Of a stretch of 51,083 bases of DNA, positions 1 to 9,277 are shown one piece after another. Origin of the DNA: Bryobacterales bacterium (GTDB lineage Bacteria > Acidobacteriota > Terriglobia > Bryobacterales > Bryobacteraceae); NCBI GenBank assembly GCA_019261985.1, contig JAFAQY010000005.1, positions 1-51,083 of the forward strand. The letters are read 5' to 3'. The translations under genes were made by a program, and so were the position numbers. The notes below the pieces were generated by a model, which saw nothing but the letters and a program-made list of their open reading frames with translations, was not told where the DNA came from and searched no databases. Within the stretch, counting starts at the first letter, position 1; the number at the start of each line of letters is the position of its first letter.

Positions 1-118
1 CGAGGGTTTCACTTCAATGAGGCCGCGATGAATTCATCGCGGAAATCGCCGTACGGGTCGACGCACAGCGGATGCCCGGCCAACTTCAATGAGGCCGCGA
101 TGAATTCATCGCGGAAAT
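1..118 (-). CRISPR. Leader-proximal end of a type I-G CRISPR array (two repeats, one full spacer)
   Basis: Two identical 36-bp repeats lie at 11-46 and 83-118, separated by one 36-bp spacer (47-82); bases 1-10 are the end of another spacer, so the array continues past the left edge. Each repeat holds the 20-bp perfect palindrome CCGCGATGAATTCATCGCGG. Read on the minus strand the repeat ends in CTCATTGAAGT, which resembles the ATTGAAA(C/G) 5' handle of many type I crRNAs. I therefore infer minus-strand transcription, the same direction as the cas genes, with the leader at 119-304. On that reading the spacer at 47-82 is the most recent acquisition visible. Its target cannot be determined here. 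Confidence 0.93.
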
Positions 119-304
119 AGCCCCTCCCCTATCCTATTCAATTTTCAAATATCCGCGGCCCCACCCGCGAGTGGTACCCAAACCCTGTGCCTTCCCGCAA
201 ACCATCCACCCCGCTCGTAACCGCCAAATCCCGACCGCTCTACAAATTCCACCCACGCGAGCGCCCCCCGTCCCGCCGTTCACGACCCACCGCTCGCAAG
301 GCGG
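119..304 (-). promoter_or_regulatory. Probable CRISPR leader between cas4-cas1 and the array
   Basis: This 186-bp gap separates the stop of cas4-cas1 from the first repeat. The 45 bases next to the repeat are AT-rich in an otherwise GC-rich stretch (around TATTCAATTTTCAAATATCC), as expected for the leader end where integration and array transcription begin. No open reading frame or clear -35/-10 pair is visible. The leader assignment follows from the orientation inferred for the repeat handle. Confidence 0.55.
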
Positions 305-2077
305 CTAACGCGTCATGAATACCGGGTACTCCCCAATCTCGCCTTCCAACACCCTCGCCAGCAGCCGCGATTGGATCTCCAGCAATCGCCGGTAGCTCAC
401 CCGGTAATCAAATAGCGGATGCGTCACCAGCGTATCCATCCGTAACTCATATGCGCGGAAGAACCCCTTTCGCCCACCCGGAGTCAGCGCCATCGACCCG
501 CCCACCCGCACGAAATCGCGCGCGGCCACCATGCCGGTATTGATCGCGGTCAACACCGCCGAATCGGCGATCAACGGCCGGAACGGCTCCATCAGGTCCA
601 GCGCCAAGGCAGGCCGCCCAAACCGCGGCTGATGATAGTACCCGATGTAGGGATCGAACCCGACCGCATAACACGCCACCGTCAGATCTTTTGCCAGCAA
701 ACTATAGCCCAGCGAGAGCATCGCGTTCACCGGGTCGCGCGGCGGACGCCGGTTCCGCCCTTCGAAATCGAACGCGAAGTCCGCGGCCTCCCGCTCCTCG
801 TCCAGCTTGATCATTCCGCCGAAGGCGCCGAAATACAGCCGCGCCGCATTGCCCTCAATTCCCAGCAGCTCTTCCAGCGACGATGCGCGTTCCGCGCGAT
901 CCGCCATTTCTTTCAATCCATCCAGCACGGCGCGCGGAGGCTCCACATGATTCCGCTGAATCATCGTCCGCTGGTTCCGCGCCTTGCCCGCCACCAGGCG
1001 TCTCGCCAGCGACTTCGTGAAATAATCTTGCTCGGCCAGCCGGTATTGGCTGCGGCGCAGAAATACGTTCTTCTGGTTCAGGCCCGTCGTGATCCCGTAA
1101 AACCATCCGCCCATCGAGAAGTAGCAGATCGGCACCTCAGCCTCGCACAGCGCTTGCACTGCCTGGGTCGAGATCTGTACGTTCCCCATCAGGTTCACCT
1201 GACAGATTTCGCCCATTCTCACCTCTTGCAGCACCGACTTGTCTTCCCGCACCTGAAGCACCAAGCCCGACTTGCCCACTCGCACGCCCTGGCTGTTCAG
1301 ATACAGCGGGCGCAGATCCATCCGCGGTGTAATCATCGGCCGCACTTCGCGCTTTATCGGTTTCCGCGGCATCGCATCGAAAAGCCCAAGCTGCGCCGGC
1401 TCGGCCGTCGCTTCAGTCGAACCGCTCGCCCCACGCTCTACTGCCAAAGTCTCATCCGGCAGACAGATGCCCACCAGTGAGCACTTCGGGCACTTCGGAG
1501 AGTCCACCAGCGGTGGAGGAATCTGCCCTTGCCCGGCGGTGCTCCACGCAGCGCGGATCAGCGCCTCCGTCTCGGCGATCAGCGCGTCATCGAACGCCAC
1601 CCGCACGCGCTGTCCCGTTTTGCGGTAGTAGACGATGCCTTCCTCGCAGCGATACCCGTTATCCCGCAGAACGATTCCCTGCACCGCCAGTTGCGCGCGG
1701 TCCGATGGCCACAGTTCCAGCCCGCCTGAGCCCTCTCGTGGACGGCCATGCTTGTAATCTACCGGCGTTAGCATTCCGCCCTCAGCCTCCACTAAGTCGA
1801 GCTTGGCGATCACGCGCAGCCGTTCGCTCGCCAGCGTGACCGAGCGCGCGTGTATGGACTCCGGAAGATCGGCGGGCGCAGGCAGCGCGGTTGCCTTTTC
1901 GTCCACGCGCCGGTGCTGATTCTCGCCTTCGATCGTGTCCGAGCTTTCCTCGAACAGCCCTTCCACCCATTCGTAGTAGAAAAGCCGTGGGCAATAGGCG
2001 AACTCGTTGACCATCCGAGCCGGCAGATAATCCGGCACGCTCGTCCGTTGTTCGACAACAATCGGCAGCGCGCTCAT
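305..2077 (-). CDS. cas4-cas1: Cas4-Cas1 fusion, CRISPR spacer acquisition
   Basis: This 590-residue protein joins a Cas4 nuclease (about 1-215) to a Cas1 integrase (about 245-590), the architecture typical of type I-G/I-U. Cas4 shows the Fe-S cysteines C29, C196, C199 and C205 and the RecB-like nuclease residues D94, D107 and K109 (PVDYK). Cas1 shows E408 (IEGNAARLYF), H482 (YYHQPRFGRPA) and E497, matching the family metal site. Cas1 inserts prespacers with Cas2, while Cas4 trims ends and helps select PAM-containing fragments. It is the last cas gene before the array. The ATG at 2077 has no visible Shine-Dalgarno sequence because a hairpin element sits directly upstream, separating it from cas2. 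Confidence 0.96.
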   Translation of the reverse strand: MSALPIVVEQRTSVPDYLPARMVNEFAYCPRLFYYEWVEGLFEESSDTIEGENQHRRVDEKATALPAPADLPESIHARSVTLASERLRVIAKLDLVEAEGGMLTPVDYKHGRPREGSGGLELWPSDRAQLAVQGIVLRDNGYRCEEGIVYYRKTGQRVRVAFDDALIAETEALIRAAWSTAGQGQIPPPLVDSPKCPKCSLVGICLPDETLAVERGASGSTEATAEPAQLGLFDAMPRKPIKREVRPMITPRMDLRPLYLNSQGVRVGKSGLVLQVREDKSVLQEVRMGEICQVNLMGNVQISTQAVQALCEAEVPICYFSMGGWFYGITTGLNQKNVFLRRSQYRLAEQDYFTKSLARRLVAGKARNQRTMIQRNHVEPPRAVLDGLKEMADRAERASSLEELLGIEGNAARLYFGAFGGMIKLDEEREAADFAFDFEGRNRRPPRDPVNAMLSLGYSLLAKDLTVACYAVGFDPYIGYYHQPRFGRPALALDLMEPFRPLIADSAVLTAINTGMVAARDFVRVGGSMALTPGGRKGFFRAYELRMDTLVTHPLFDYRVSYRRLLEIQSRLLARVLEGEIGEYPVFMTR

Positions 2078-2086
2078 GCCGTGCTG

Positions 2087-2129
2087 GTGGAGCAGGCTTC
2101 AGCCTGCAACCTGGGCTTCAGCCCAGGTG
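2087..2129. repeat. Hairpin element copy A, between cas2 and cas4-cas1
   Basis: Two adjacent perfect palindromes, GCAGGCTTCAGCCTGC (2092-2107) and CCTGGGCTTCAGCCCAGG (2110-2127), follow GTGGAGC, a variant of the GTGGGGC end seen in the other copies. It is a short two-hairpin member of the family found throughout the window. It ends 9 bases before the cas4-cas1 start codon. Confidence 0.8.
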
Positions 2130-2138
2130 TTGTTTTGC

Positions 2139-2438
<300 letters not shown>

Positions 2439-3626
2439 CTAAACGGCGACTGCACTCCCCTGGAATCCTGAAATCCACACCGGAGTCGGAGGGGTAAGGT
2501 TAAATTGCCGACTAGGTGCCTTTCCTACCGCAATCCTCCGCGACTCTATCACCGCATCAACGCCCATCAACCGAAGACGCTCGCGTGAAGCTCCGTCATC
2601 CCTCCAGATCTCGCGCAGACCAAGCAAAGAATGAATTGAGCCCCGACAAAGAGGTGGCCGCCATAGTGGCCATCGCACTCGACAATTCTCCTGCCAATCA
2701 CCATCTGGTGCACGCCAAGACCGAACTCCCATGCCTCCGCGCATTGCCATTGTTGGGAAAAACCGCAGCGCTTCAAACGCGAGCCGGTTGGCTCCCCAGA
2801 TAGTCTGCGGTTCATTGCCGTCAGCTGTTGGATTGCGATCCATAAGGGCATACCGCCGGTCGTCGGCAGTATCCAACCTCAGTGAGTGTTTCTCCTCACG
2901 CGGCGTCCATGGTCCGAACAGAGCTTGGTGGAAGTGGGCCGCGGTGCAATGAAGCATTAACTCTTGCACGCTCTCGAGGAAACTCTGGCGACTACCTCCA
3001 TAAACCAGTGCCCAAGGTTGCGCCACCATGCGCTCTTCTGGAAGCGATGGATCGCCGACCCCATACGCAGCCGCGAGATCCACCCAGCGACGGTTCTTAG
3101 GAATAGCCCCTTGGCACGCCGCAACCATATGCGCGATCAGGTCCTCATTCCGCTCCGTAAGATTGCTGCCAAGCGCAATGCTGGGATCGGCTCCAGCGTC
3201 AATCAATGCCTTTTTAAAATCGGTTTCTTTGACACGGAACACTTCTTCCAAGGGGCACAATTCTTGGGTTCGCGCCGCCTTCGCTGCCTCGCGGCCCAGC
3301 TTGCGCCCCTTGATCTTTTCCACCATTTTCTTTACCGCGGTTTTCGCGCGTTTCATATCCCTCTTCGCCTGGACAGCTTGGTCTGCGCGTTCTCCACGTA
3401 CCCGCTTTAGCGTTTGGTACAACAAGTCGACGATAACCGCCCGCTTCTCTTCTTCTGCTGCCTCAGCTCCGAGGCCATTAACACACGCGGCGAGAATGGG
3501 CTTGAAACCGTTCCATCGAAGCGCCGCCTCGTAGCCCGCATCACCCAGAGCGAGCACCACGCCAAGAGCGGTAAGGAAGCCGAGTGGGTTATCGCCGTCT
3601 GGGCCCGTTAAGCGAATCTCAACCAC
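2439..3626 (-). CDS. Compact Cas8-like / Cas3-associated protein of a type I-G system
   Basis: This 395-residue protein starts at a GTG that overlaps the cas3 stop by 8 bases. The N-terminus IRLTGPDGDNPLGFLTALGV resembles the opening of Csx17/Csb3-type large subunits (a loop followed by an LGxLxALG helix). A lysine-rich helix lies at about 100-125 (KRAKTAVKKMVEKIKGRK), and DDRRYALMDRNPT and TIWGANRLAFEALRFFP stand in the second half. Csx17 is usually around 700 residues, so this is either a compact relative or the small protein that accompanies Cas3 in some I-G loci. By position it should take part in Cascade or in Cas3 recruitment. The family assignment is tentative; membership of the cas operon is secure. 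Confidence 0.7.
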   Translation of the reverse strand: MVEIRLTGPDGDNPLGFLTALGVVLALGDAGYEAALRWNGFKPILAACVNGLGAEAAEEEKRAVIVDLLYQTLKRVRGERADQAVQAKRDMKRAKTAVKKMVEKIKGRKLGREAAKAARTQELCPLEEVFRVKETDFKKALIDAGADPSIALGSNLTERNEDLIAHMVAACQGAIPKNRRWVDLAAAYGVGDPSLPEERMVAQPWALVYGGSRQSFLESVQELMLHCTAAHFHQALFGPWTPREEKHSLRLDTADDRRYALMDRNPTADGNEPQTIWGANRLAFEALRFFPTMAMRGGMGVRSWRAPDGDWQENCRVRWPLWRPPLCRGSIHSLLGLREIWRDDGASRERLRLMGVDAVIESRRIAVGKAPSRQFNLTPPTPVWISGFQGSAVAV

Positions 3627-6516
3627 CGCTCACCGCCAGTCGCTCCTCGTCTTCCGACCTCCGGTGGTCAGCGAGCCGGAGAATCGTCTCTAGCCACGCT
3701 AAACCCCACCACCCATACCTGCGAGAAAGACGCCAGTATCGCTCTGAAACACCACTGTCGAGCCTGTACAAACGGTGATCGCTCGTGTGATCCAACTTCA
3801 GCGGCCCGTGCTCAAGTGTTACCGCCGTCGGGCGTGGATCGTCAACTACGGGAACAAAGGGGCGGCCGAAGCCATGATGGCTCACGATTAAGTGCAGAAC
3901 CAGATCCCAATCGTTTGCCCTCTGCCGGACATCGTCTCGGTTTTGAATGAGTGCAAGAGATTGCACTTCGTGACGGCCGTCTCTGGGATAGCCGGAGCGC
4001 TCGCGGGCTAGACGGATAGCCGCGCGGTTTCGAGGACTCTGACTCGATTTGGCAAATGGAGCGTCCGCAAGCGCGGCGGCGACTTCATCGCCGTTATGCA
4101 GCCAAACTTGAAAACGCGGATCGGCTTTCCCCACGTCGTGCAAAACTCCAGCCAGCGCGATATCGGAAACCAGAGTTTTGGGCAAAGCCAGCGATTTAGC
4201 GAACCGCTTTGCGTATCCGCGCACGCGAACACAATGATTCCTCAACTTCACAGGCACACCCAACGACGAACCGTCGCCGGCTGTGCCTAAATCCTCACCT
4301 CGGCCGCGCCGCCCGGCGATCGCGTACGCCCCGGCTGTTTCGACCAGGCGACTACCGCGATCGGTTGAGAGCGCGAGCGCTAATCCGCTCAGCCAATCCG
4401 GAACAGCAGGAATAGATGCGAGACGACGCAGCACGTCGGTGGCTTCTGGCGCTCCCTCCTCACCCCCTGCCCACGCCACGAGATCGTTCGCAGCACGGTT
4501 GACGGGTTCCGGATCGGATAGGAAAGGCGCAAACTGTTTCAGCGCCTCAATACGCAGCACCTTGCGTCGTCCAGCGAAATACGCGACAGCATCGCCAATA
4601 TCCTTCACGAACCCCTGGTCCGCGGGATTCCATCCGTATTGGTCGCATCCGCCGTAGCCGGCCGGAAGGACCACAGTATCGCCGGGCGAGATCTTCGCTG
4701 CAGAGAGAACTTTCGAATCGTTGAGTCCGCGCCAACGCAGCACCAGTCTTCCTGCTGGGCCATTGCCTTGTTCTTCGCCAGCGGCGGCTTCAACGTCGCC
4801 ACAGTCATCCGCAAGCCTTTCCCCCGCCAACCATCGCCGGAACTCCCAAATCGGTATAGGGCAGCCTTCACCGGTCACGGGGGGCTGCACCGCTACTCGA
4901 TCTGGCCACGCGTTAGGTTTCCCCTCCTCCAGGTCCGCACGCCAAACGACAGTAACCTCGGGCGATGAACGCACGGTTCCGTGAAGGAACGCGGAGACCT
5001 CGGGTCCAGGATCAGGCGGCGGGTTTGTCTGCGCCAGAATATCCAAGTGAGATGGTAGGAGTGGGTACGCCCTTGCCGTCTCCTGACAGAGATGCTGCAG
5101 TTCACCGCCTTCTGGCAGAATCGATTCAAGCGCATTGACCCCAAAATCCACGCGCGCCGGGTGGCCGTCAGCATGTTGACTGAGCCAGTTCCACGTCCCG
5201 CTGAGGGCCTGACCATAGACACGGTCCGGGAATTTCGCGCCCGTCTCGTCTATCTCAATTTGGCGGCTAGCACTAACAATTAAACCTGGAAGACGATCAC
5301 CCAGCAGGTGTTGACGTTTAGCCCTGTCGCCGAGCCGGTCCACCCGGCCAAAGCGCTGGCGGAGCGCGTCCAAAGGTGCAACTTCCGTAACCAGGTAATC
5401 GAAATCGAGGTTCGCCCCAACCTCAATGCACTGAGTGGCGACCACCACTCGCGCTCCATCGGCCTCATCGCGCAGACCTGCACGAATGAACGGCAACCAG
5501 CTCTCAAGCAGACGATCACGCACCCAACCCCGCACACGGCCAGTCAGGAGGAGTTTGCGATCCTCCGGCATTCGAAGCTCATTAAAAATGCCACGAGCAT
5601 CGGAGACGCGATTCACAACTACGCCGATCACGCCGCCAGTCATTTGTTTCAATACCGCCTGCGTACGCTCAAGAATGGCCTCCATCAAAGCGCGGCGATC
5701 ACTCTTGCCTTTAGACTCCACCAAGAGCATCTCAGCAGGTTTCGACGCTGTGAGGCGCCTGTTCAGAATCTCGTCTTTCCGGTCGTCGTCATCCAACTCG
5801 AAATCTGCTACCTCGCCCGGCGTTGCCGACATGCGTGTCAGAGAAAGACTCGGTCCAATACTCTGCTCGGCAAAATCCTGCCAACGGTCTTTAATCGCTT
5901 GGGCAGTTTCGCAGAACGGCGCAGCGCAATGCGCCTCATCCACGATCAGCAGCGCGTCCCGCCCCAGCAGACCGGCATGGATTGGCCAGGAACGGGGGCC
6001 GTGGCCGCCATATGCGCGAAAGAGAAGGCGTGACCCCGTCTGGTCTACAGTTGAAAGCACTACGGCAGGTTGCGCAGGCGATCGTGCCCATTCGTCTTCG
6101 TCCGGAATGCCGCCCCGAAGAGTCGCTACAAGCAAAGGCTCTTCACCTCCTTGCAACAAAAGCGACCGGCTCACCTCATGCAGTGGATTCGTGGCTGAGT
6201 CGAGAGCGGCGCGTAACCGCTCGCGAATGGCGTTGGCTCGAAGAGCCGCCTCGTCCACGACGACTCGCCTGTCCACGATGAAAACGATCCGACGCCGCGC
6301 GGCAGGCGACCCAGCCGCAAGCGCTAGGACTGCGATATCGATGAGTGCCGTCTTCCCACTCGCAGTTGGCAACTTGATTAGCTCCGGCCACCGCGCACTG
6401 TCGGCTTGCTCTGGACATAGCCATTCCCGAAACAGCCGTTGCTGCCAAGGAAAAGGCTTCTTGTTGTCGTTCAGGGCTCTAAACCAATCTTCAAAACGTG
6501 AAGGATCGAGCCTCAT
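3619..6516 (-). CDS. cas3: Cas3 helicase-nuclease with C-terminal HD domain
   Basis: I place the start at the ATG at 6516, which overlaps the csb2 stop as ATGA, giving 965 residues; a longer frame upstream lies inside csb2. Superfamily 2 helicase motifs are clear: LPTASGKTA at about 49-57 (motif I), DEAH at 193-196 (motif II), SATP at 230-233 (motif III) and QRFGRVDRLGDR (motif VI). An HD nuclease follows at the C-terminus: HD at about 793-794, H near 849, HH near 880 and a late aspartate in RLADHRR. The helicase-then-HD order is the arrangement known for I-U/I-G Cas3, reversed from most type I systems. It unwinds and degrades target DNA once Cascade is bound. Confidence 0.95.
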   Translation of the reverse strand: MRLDPSRFEDWFRALNDNKKPFPWQQRLFREWLCPEQADSARWPELIKLPTASGKTALIDIAVLALAAGSPAARRRIVFIVDRRVVVDEAALRANAIRERLRAALDSATNPLHEVSRSLLLQGGEEPLLVATLRGGIPDEDEWARSPAQPAVVLSTVDQTGSRLLFRAYGGHGPRSWPIHAGLLGRDALLIVDEAHCAAPFCETAQAIKDRWQDFAEQSIGPSLSLTRMSATPGEVADFELDDDDRKDEILNRRLTASKPAEMLLVESKGKSDRRALMEAILERTQAVLKQMTGGVIGVVVNRVSDARGIFNELRMPEDRKLLLTGRVRGWVRDRLLESWLPFIRAGLRDEADGARVVVATQCIEVGANLDFDYLVTEVAPLDALRQRFGRVDRLGDRAKRQHLLGDRLPGLIVSASRQIEIDETGAKFPDRVYGQALSGTWNWLSQHADGHPARVDFGVNALESILPEGGELQHLCQETARAYPLLPSHLDILAQTNPPPDPGPEVSAFLHGTVRSSPEVTVVWRADLEEGKPNAWPDRVAVQPPVTGEGCPIPIWEFRRWLAGERLADDCGDVEAAAGEEQGNGPAGRLVLRWRGLNDSKVLSAAKISPGDTVVLPAGYGGCDQYGWNPADQGFVKDIGDAVAYFAGRRKVLRIEALKQFAPFLSDPEPVNRAANDLVAWAGGEEGAPEATDVLRRLASIPAVPDWLSGLALALSTDRGSRLVETAGAYAIAGRRGRGEDLGTAGDGSSLGVPVKLRNHCVRVRGYAKRFAKSLALPKTLVSDIALAGVLHDVGKADPRFQVWLHNGDEVAAALADAPFAKSSQSPRNRAAIRLARERSGYPRDGRHEVQSLALIQNRDDVRQRANDWDLVLHLIVSHHGFGRPFVPVVDDPRPTAVTLEHGPLKLDHTSDHRLYRLDSGVSERYWRLSRRYGWWGLAWLETILRLADHRRSEDEERLAVSGG

Positions 6517-7952
6517 GCTCCGCCTTCTTCGAGTTGGCGGAACAAGCCGTACCCTTGATGCCGGCCTGCCCCGACCAGCACCGGCCCCGCGACTTTCCGC
6601 GAAAACACCAGCCGAACATGGGCATGGGCTCTTTTTGGCTTCCCTGGCCTGCTCGGAAGCGGCGCGAATCGGCCAGACGGAGGAACACCCAAAATCCACG
6701 CCACCGGAGCAACCGTTACATCGCATAGAGCCGGCAAACCGGCAATGCGACAAGCCTCGCAAATCATACTGACAGCCTCGTGACCCCACAGGTCTTTCGG
6801 GTATCGTCCAAAAACAACGGGCGTCACGGTTGACCACACGGAGGCTGCGTCCGCCCACGTCTCCGGCTTCAATCCATTCCGTGATTCGCTGGTATTGCAG
6901 CGCTCTAGCTTCCAAACCCCGAGATCCCCAAGCTTTAAACATTCGACTCGGCCCAGCGCACGCAAGCAAGCCCTTCGCTCTTCGGGTGCGAGGTCGTCTG
7001 GTAATGCCGCCGCTACGCCTAGTAAATGCGAACGCGCGAAACGATGGCCCACATCGGGTAGGGGCAGCAGGGCAAGATGTGATCTCTTGCTGGGCTTCGG
7101 AGCATTCTCTGTACTATCACTTGAATGCCCACTGATTACCTCAGTGGGCGGCTGATCCGCTTTTTCCAATACCGCTCGCCGCCAGCCTGCGATTAACTTG
7201 GGCGTCGCTTCGAGCGGAAGCGAAGCACGATCACCGCTGAGGCGGAAGACAATTAAATCACCATGGTGTCCGCGCGGAATGAGGTTGTCTTCGGCCGGGG
7301 ATCCATAGCTCGCCCATGCTCCAATGCCCGGACGGCGCTTCGCCTTGTATGCTTCATTCAGCGAAGCCAAGCGGCCTGGGGTGGGAATGCGGAGTGTGAC
7401 CGAACCATCGGGCCGCGGCACCAGATTCGGTGCAAGATCAGCCCCATTTGCTATCACATCGACTGCGACAAGGCACGAAGGGTGCCCAACACTCGCAACC
7501 GCATGCGCCAGTTCCGTCAGAGAAGAATGATCGTCCCGGCTGGGTTCGATGCTTGGCCACCAGAAAACCACCACTTCATCGCTGAGAGTAGCTGCTGGAA
7601 TCCGCCGTGGCTTCCGGTCCCGACCGATCAAAGTCCCCGCGATAGGCGGCGTAATTTTACCCTTAACAATCGGGTCCCAGTTGTCGTTCACGGGAAAGTA
7701 CCGCTGAAGGGCATTCATACTGAGCACCTCACCGCAACGGATCAACGGCGCTGATTCTTCACAAACTTTTTCCAACCAGCGCAAAGCTACTCTCCCTCGT
7801 TCCGGCTCGTCAAGATCGCCCCATGCTTGGATGAGTGCGGAAAACAGCCGGTCAGGATGCGGAGGCCACTCGATCGCGTCTTTTTCATTCCCCCTGCGAA
7901 TATCCGCGGCCGTCACGGAGCCACGGAGGTACGTGATTCGAAACCCAAACAT
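6513..7952 (-). CDS. csb2: Csb2, Cas5-Cas6 fusion of type I-G Cascade
   Basis: This 479-residue protein of the GSU0054/Csb2 family carries the N-terminal signature FSALIQAWGDLDEPE and, further on, RYFPVNDN. Near the C-terminus the glycine-rich RAMP loop GAGRHQGYGLFR is preceded by KRAHAHVRLVF. In type I-G this one polypeptide supplies both the Cas5 role (binding the crRNA 5' handle) and the Cas6 role (cutting the repeat transcript). The catalytic residue for cleavage cannot be fixed by eye. The gene starts 8 bases after the csb1 stop and overlaps cas3 by ATGA, so the effector genes are translationally coupled. Confidence 0.9.
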   Translation of the reverse strand: MFGFRITYLRGSVTAADIRRGNEKDAIEWPPHPDRLFSALIQAWGDLDEPERGRVALRWLEKVCEESAPLIRCGEVLSMNALQRYFPVNDNWDPIVKGKITPPIAGTLIGRDRKPRRIPAATLSDEVVVFWWPSIEPSRDDHSSLTELAHAVASVGHPSCLVAVDVIANGADLAPNLVPRPDGSVTLRIPTPGRLASLNEAYKAKRRPGIGAWASYGSPAEDNLIPRGHHGDLIVFRLSGDRASLPLEATPKLIAGWRRAVLEKADQPPTEVISGHSSDSTENAPKPSKRSHLALLPLPDVGHRFARSHLLGVAAALPDDLAPEERRACLRALGRVECLKLGDLGVWKLERCNTSESRNGLKPETWADAASVWSTVTPVVFGRYPKDLWGHEAVSMICEACRIAGLPALCDVTVAPVAWILGVPPSGRFAPLPSRPGKPKRAHAHVRLVFSRKVAGPVLVGAGRHQGYGLFRQLEEGGA

Positions 7953-7960
7953 TTGCGCCC

Positions 7961-9271
7961 TTAGTCTCGGTCTTCAGCGGCTAACCGTCGGCTCAGAGCG
8001 ACAGCCTTCGCCAACTCGTTCGCTGGTTTCAGCGTTAAACAGCCGCTTTTCCACGGCGCATCCGCTTCCGTGGTCGGCCAGGGAAGCTTGCATCCTTTTG
8101 CCGCTTCGACCGCTTCGGCAAGTAAACGCGGCGCATCTTTCGGGGCCAGGGTAAAAGGTTCTTCACTGCCCGGTTTCAGCAGGGCAAAGACCAGCTCGCC
8201 CTTTGGAACCAGATCGCACCGCGAGCGCAAACTAAAGCCGGAGGCCCACTGGCGCGCCACTGAACTGAGCGCCAAAGCTGCCAGAACGGTCCTCGCCTCA
8301 ACATTAGCTTTCTCTTGATCCGCCTCCGAATCTTTGATCGGAAATCGCAGCCGACGCAACGCAGGCAAAGAAAGGACCGTAATCTGACGCGCATACTCGA
8401 TCGTTACGCCACCATGGTTGTACTCGTCTTCACCGGGCTTCCTGCTCTTCGGCGGAACCTTAAGTGATGGAGTCACATTGCCGAGCCCCACATTCGCCAG
8501 CTTGGCGTTCCCAGCTCCCTTTTCGACGGGCGACCAGGTTCCATCGGCATTCTCCTTAATCGGCAGACTCTCTCCGGCCACCACAAGCAACTGGTCTACA
8601 CGGCTCGCAGGTCTGCGGTTATCCTTAGTAGCCCCGACGCCAAAGATTTCGGAGACAAGCGCGCGCTGAAATTTCTCTCCCAGCCCCCCGCGAGCTCCAT
8701 GGGAATCCCACATCCCGAATATCAACGCCGTCGGGCAGAGCCCGAAAAGCCCGGTCGCATTCGCGGAGCTGGCCTCATCGATCAGGCGTCCCCCAGCGCT
8801 CGACTTGTTGATATCTTTCGGATGACGGAAAGCCACCTTCTTCCCTTCGATTTCGATTTCGCTGGCTAGGAAAACAGCATCGGCGATGCGATGCGGCGCC
8901 TCTAGCGCGCTGAACAGCCCAACATCCTTAGCCTCCGATTCCGCAAAATCGATTTGGACGAGCGGGAAAGGCTTCCTGTCCTTCTCGGACTGACGATGCC
9001 ATTCCAATAGCGCGAGCTCAAGCCGATTCGCTTGAGACTGAACAGAATCGAGGAGAACGCAATCTACGGGTTTGCCGTCGATCATGCGCGTCTCGCGCGC
9101 ATACACGCCGCCCTGGTAAGTGGGCGGGAAAACCTTGTCGCCTTCGCCGCCCGCGGGGTCAAGATCCGTCACCGCCCGAAACGCCATGGCAGTGCCTTGT
9201 ACCGCCTCTCGAAGGCATTTATACGTCAACGGTTGCACCATCGGTTTGGTCTCTTCGGGTTTAGGGCTCAT
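7961..9271 (-). CDS. csb1: Csb1, Cas7 backbone subunit of type I-G Cascade
   Basis: This protein of about 436 residues belongs to the GSU0053/Csb1 family. The diagnostic stretch is GGVTIEYARQITVLSLPALR, followed by RLRFP, with GLFGLCPTALIFGMWDSHG in the middle. Cas7 copies form the crRNA-binding filament of Cascade. Two in-frame ATGs lie 6 bases apart (9277 and 9271). AGGAG abuts the first with no spacing but sits 6 bases from the second, so I choose 9271. It is the first gene of the cas operon, and its promoter should lie between 9278 and about 9480. Confidence 0.92.
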   Translation of the reverse strand: MSPKPEETKPMVQPLTYKCLREAVQGTAMAFRAVTDLDPAGGEGDKVFPPTYQGGVYARETRMIDGKPVDCVLLDSVQSQANRLELALLEWHRQSEKDRKPFPLVQIDFAESEAKDVGLFSALEAPHRIADAVFLASEIEIEGKKVAFRHPKDINKSSAGGRLIDEASSANATGLFGLCPTALIFGMWDSHGARGGLGEKFQRALVSEIFGVGATKDNRRPASRVDQLLVVAGESLPIKENADGTWSPVEKGAGNAKLANVGLGNVTPSLKVPPKSRKPGEDEYNHGGVTIEYARQITVLSLPALRRLRFPIKDSEADQEKANVEARTVLAALALSSVARQWASGFSLRSRCDLVPKGELVFALLKPGSEEPFTLAPKDAPRLLAEAVEAAKGCKLPWPTTEADAPWKSGCLTLKPANELAKAVALSRRLAAEDRD

Positions 9272-9277
9272 GTCCAT

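Noticed and set aside
647-668. tRNA-like GGGATCGAACCC word near 651
   Set aside because: No cloverleaf can be built around it and it lies within the conserved Cas1 active-site coding region.
6517-6969. Extended N-terminus of Cas3
   Set aside because: It lies wholly inside csb2 and has no family similarity; the ATGA overlap at 6516 gives a start matching Cas3 homologues.
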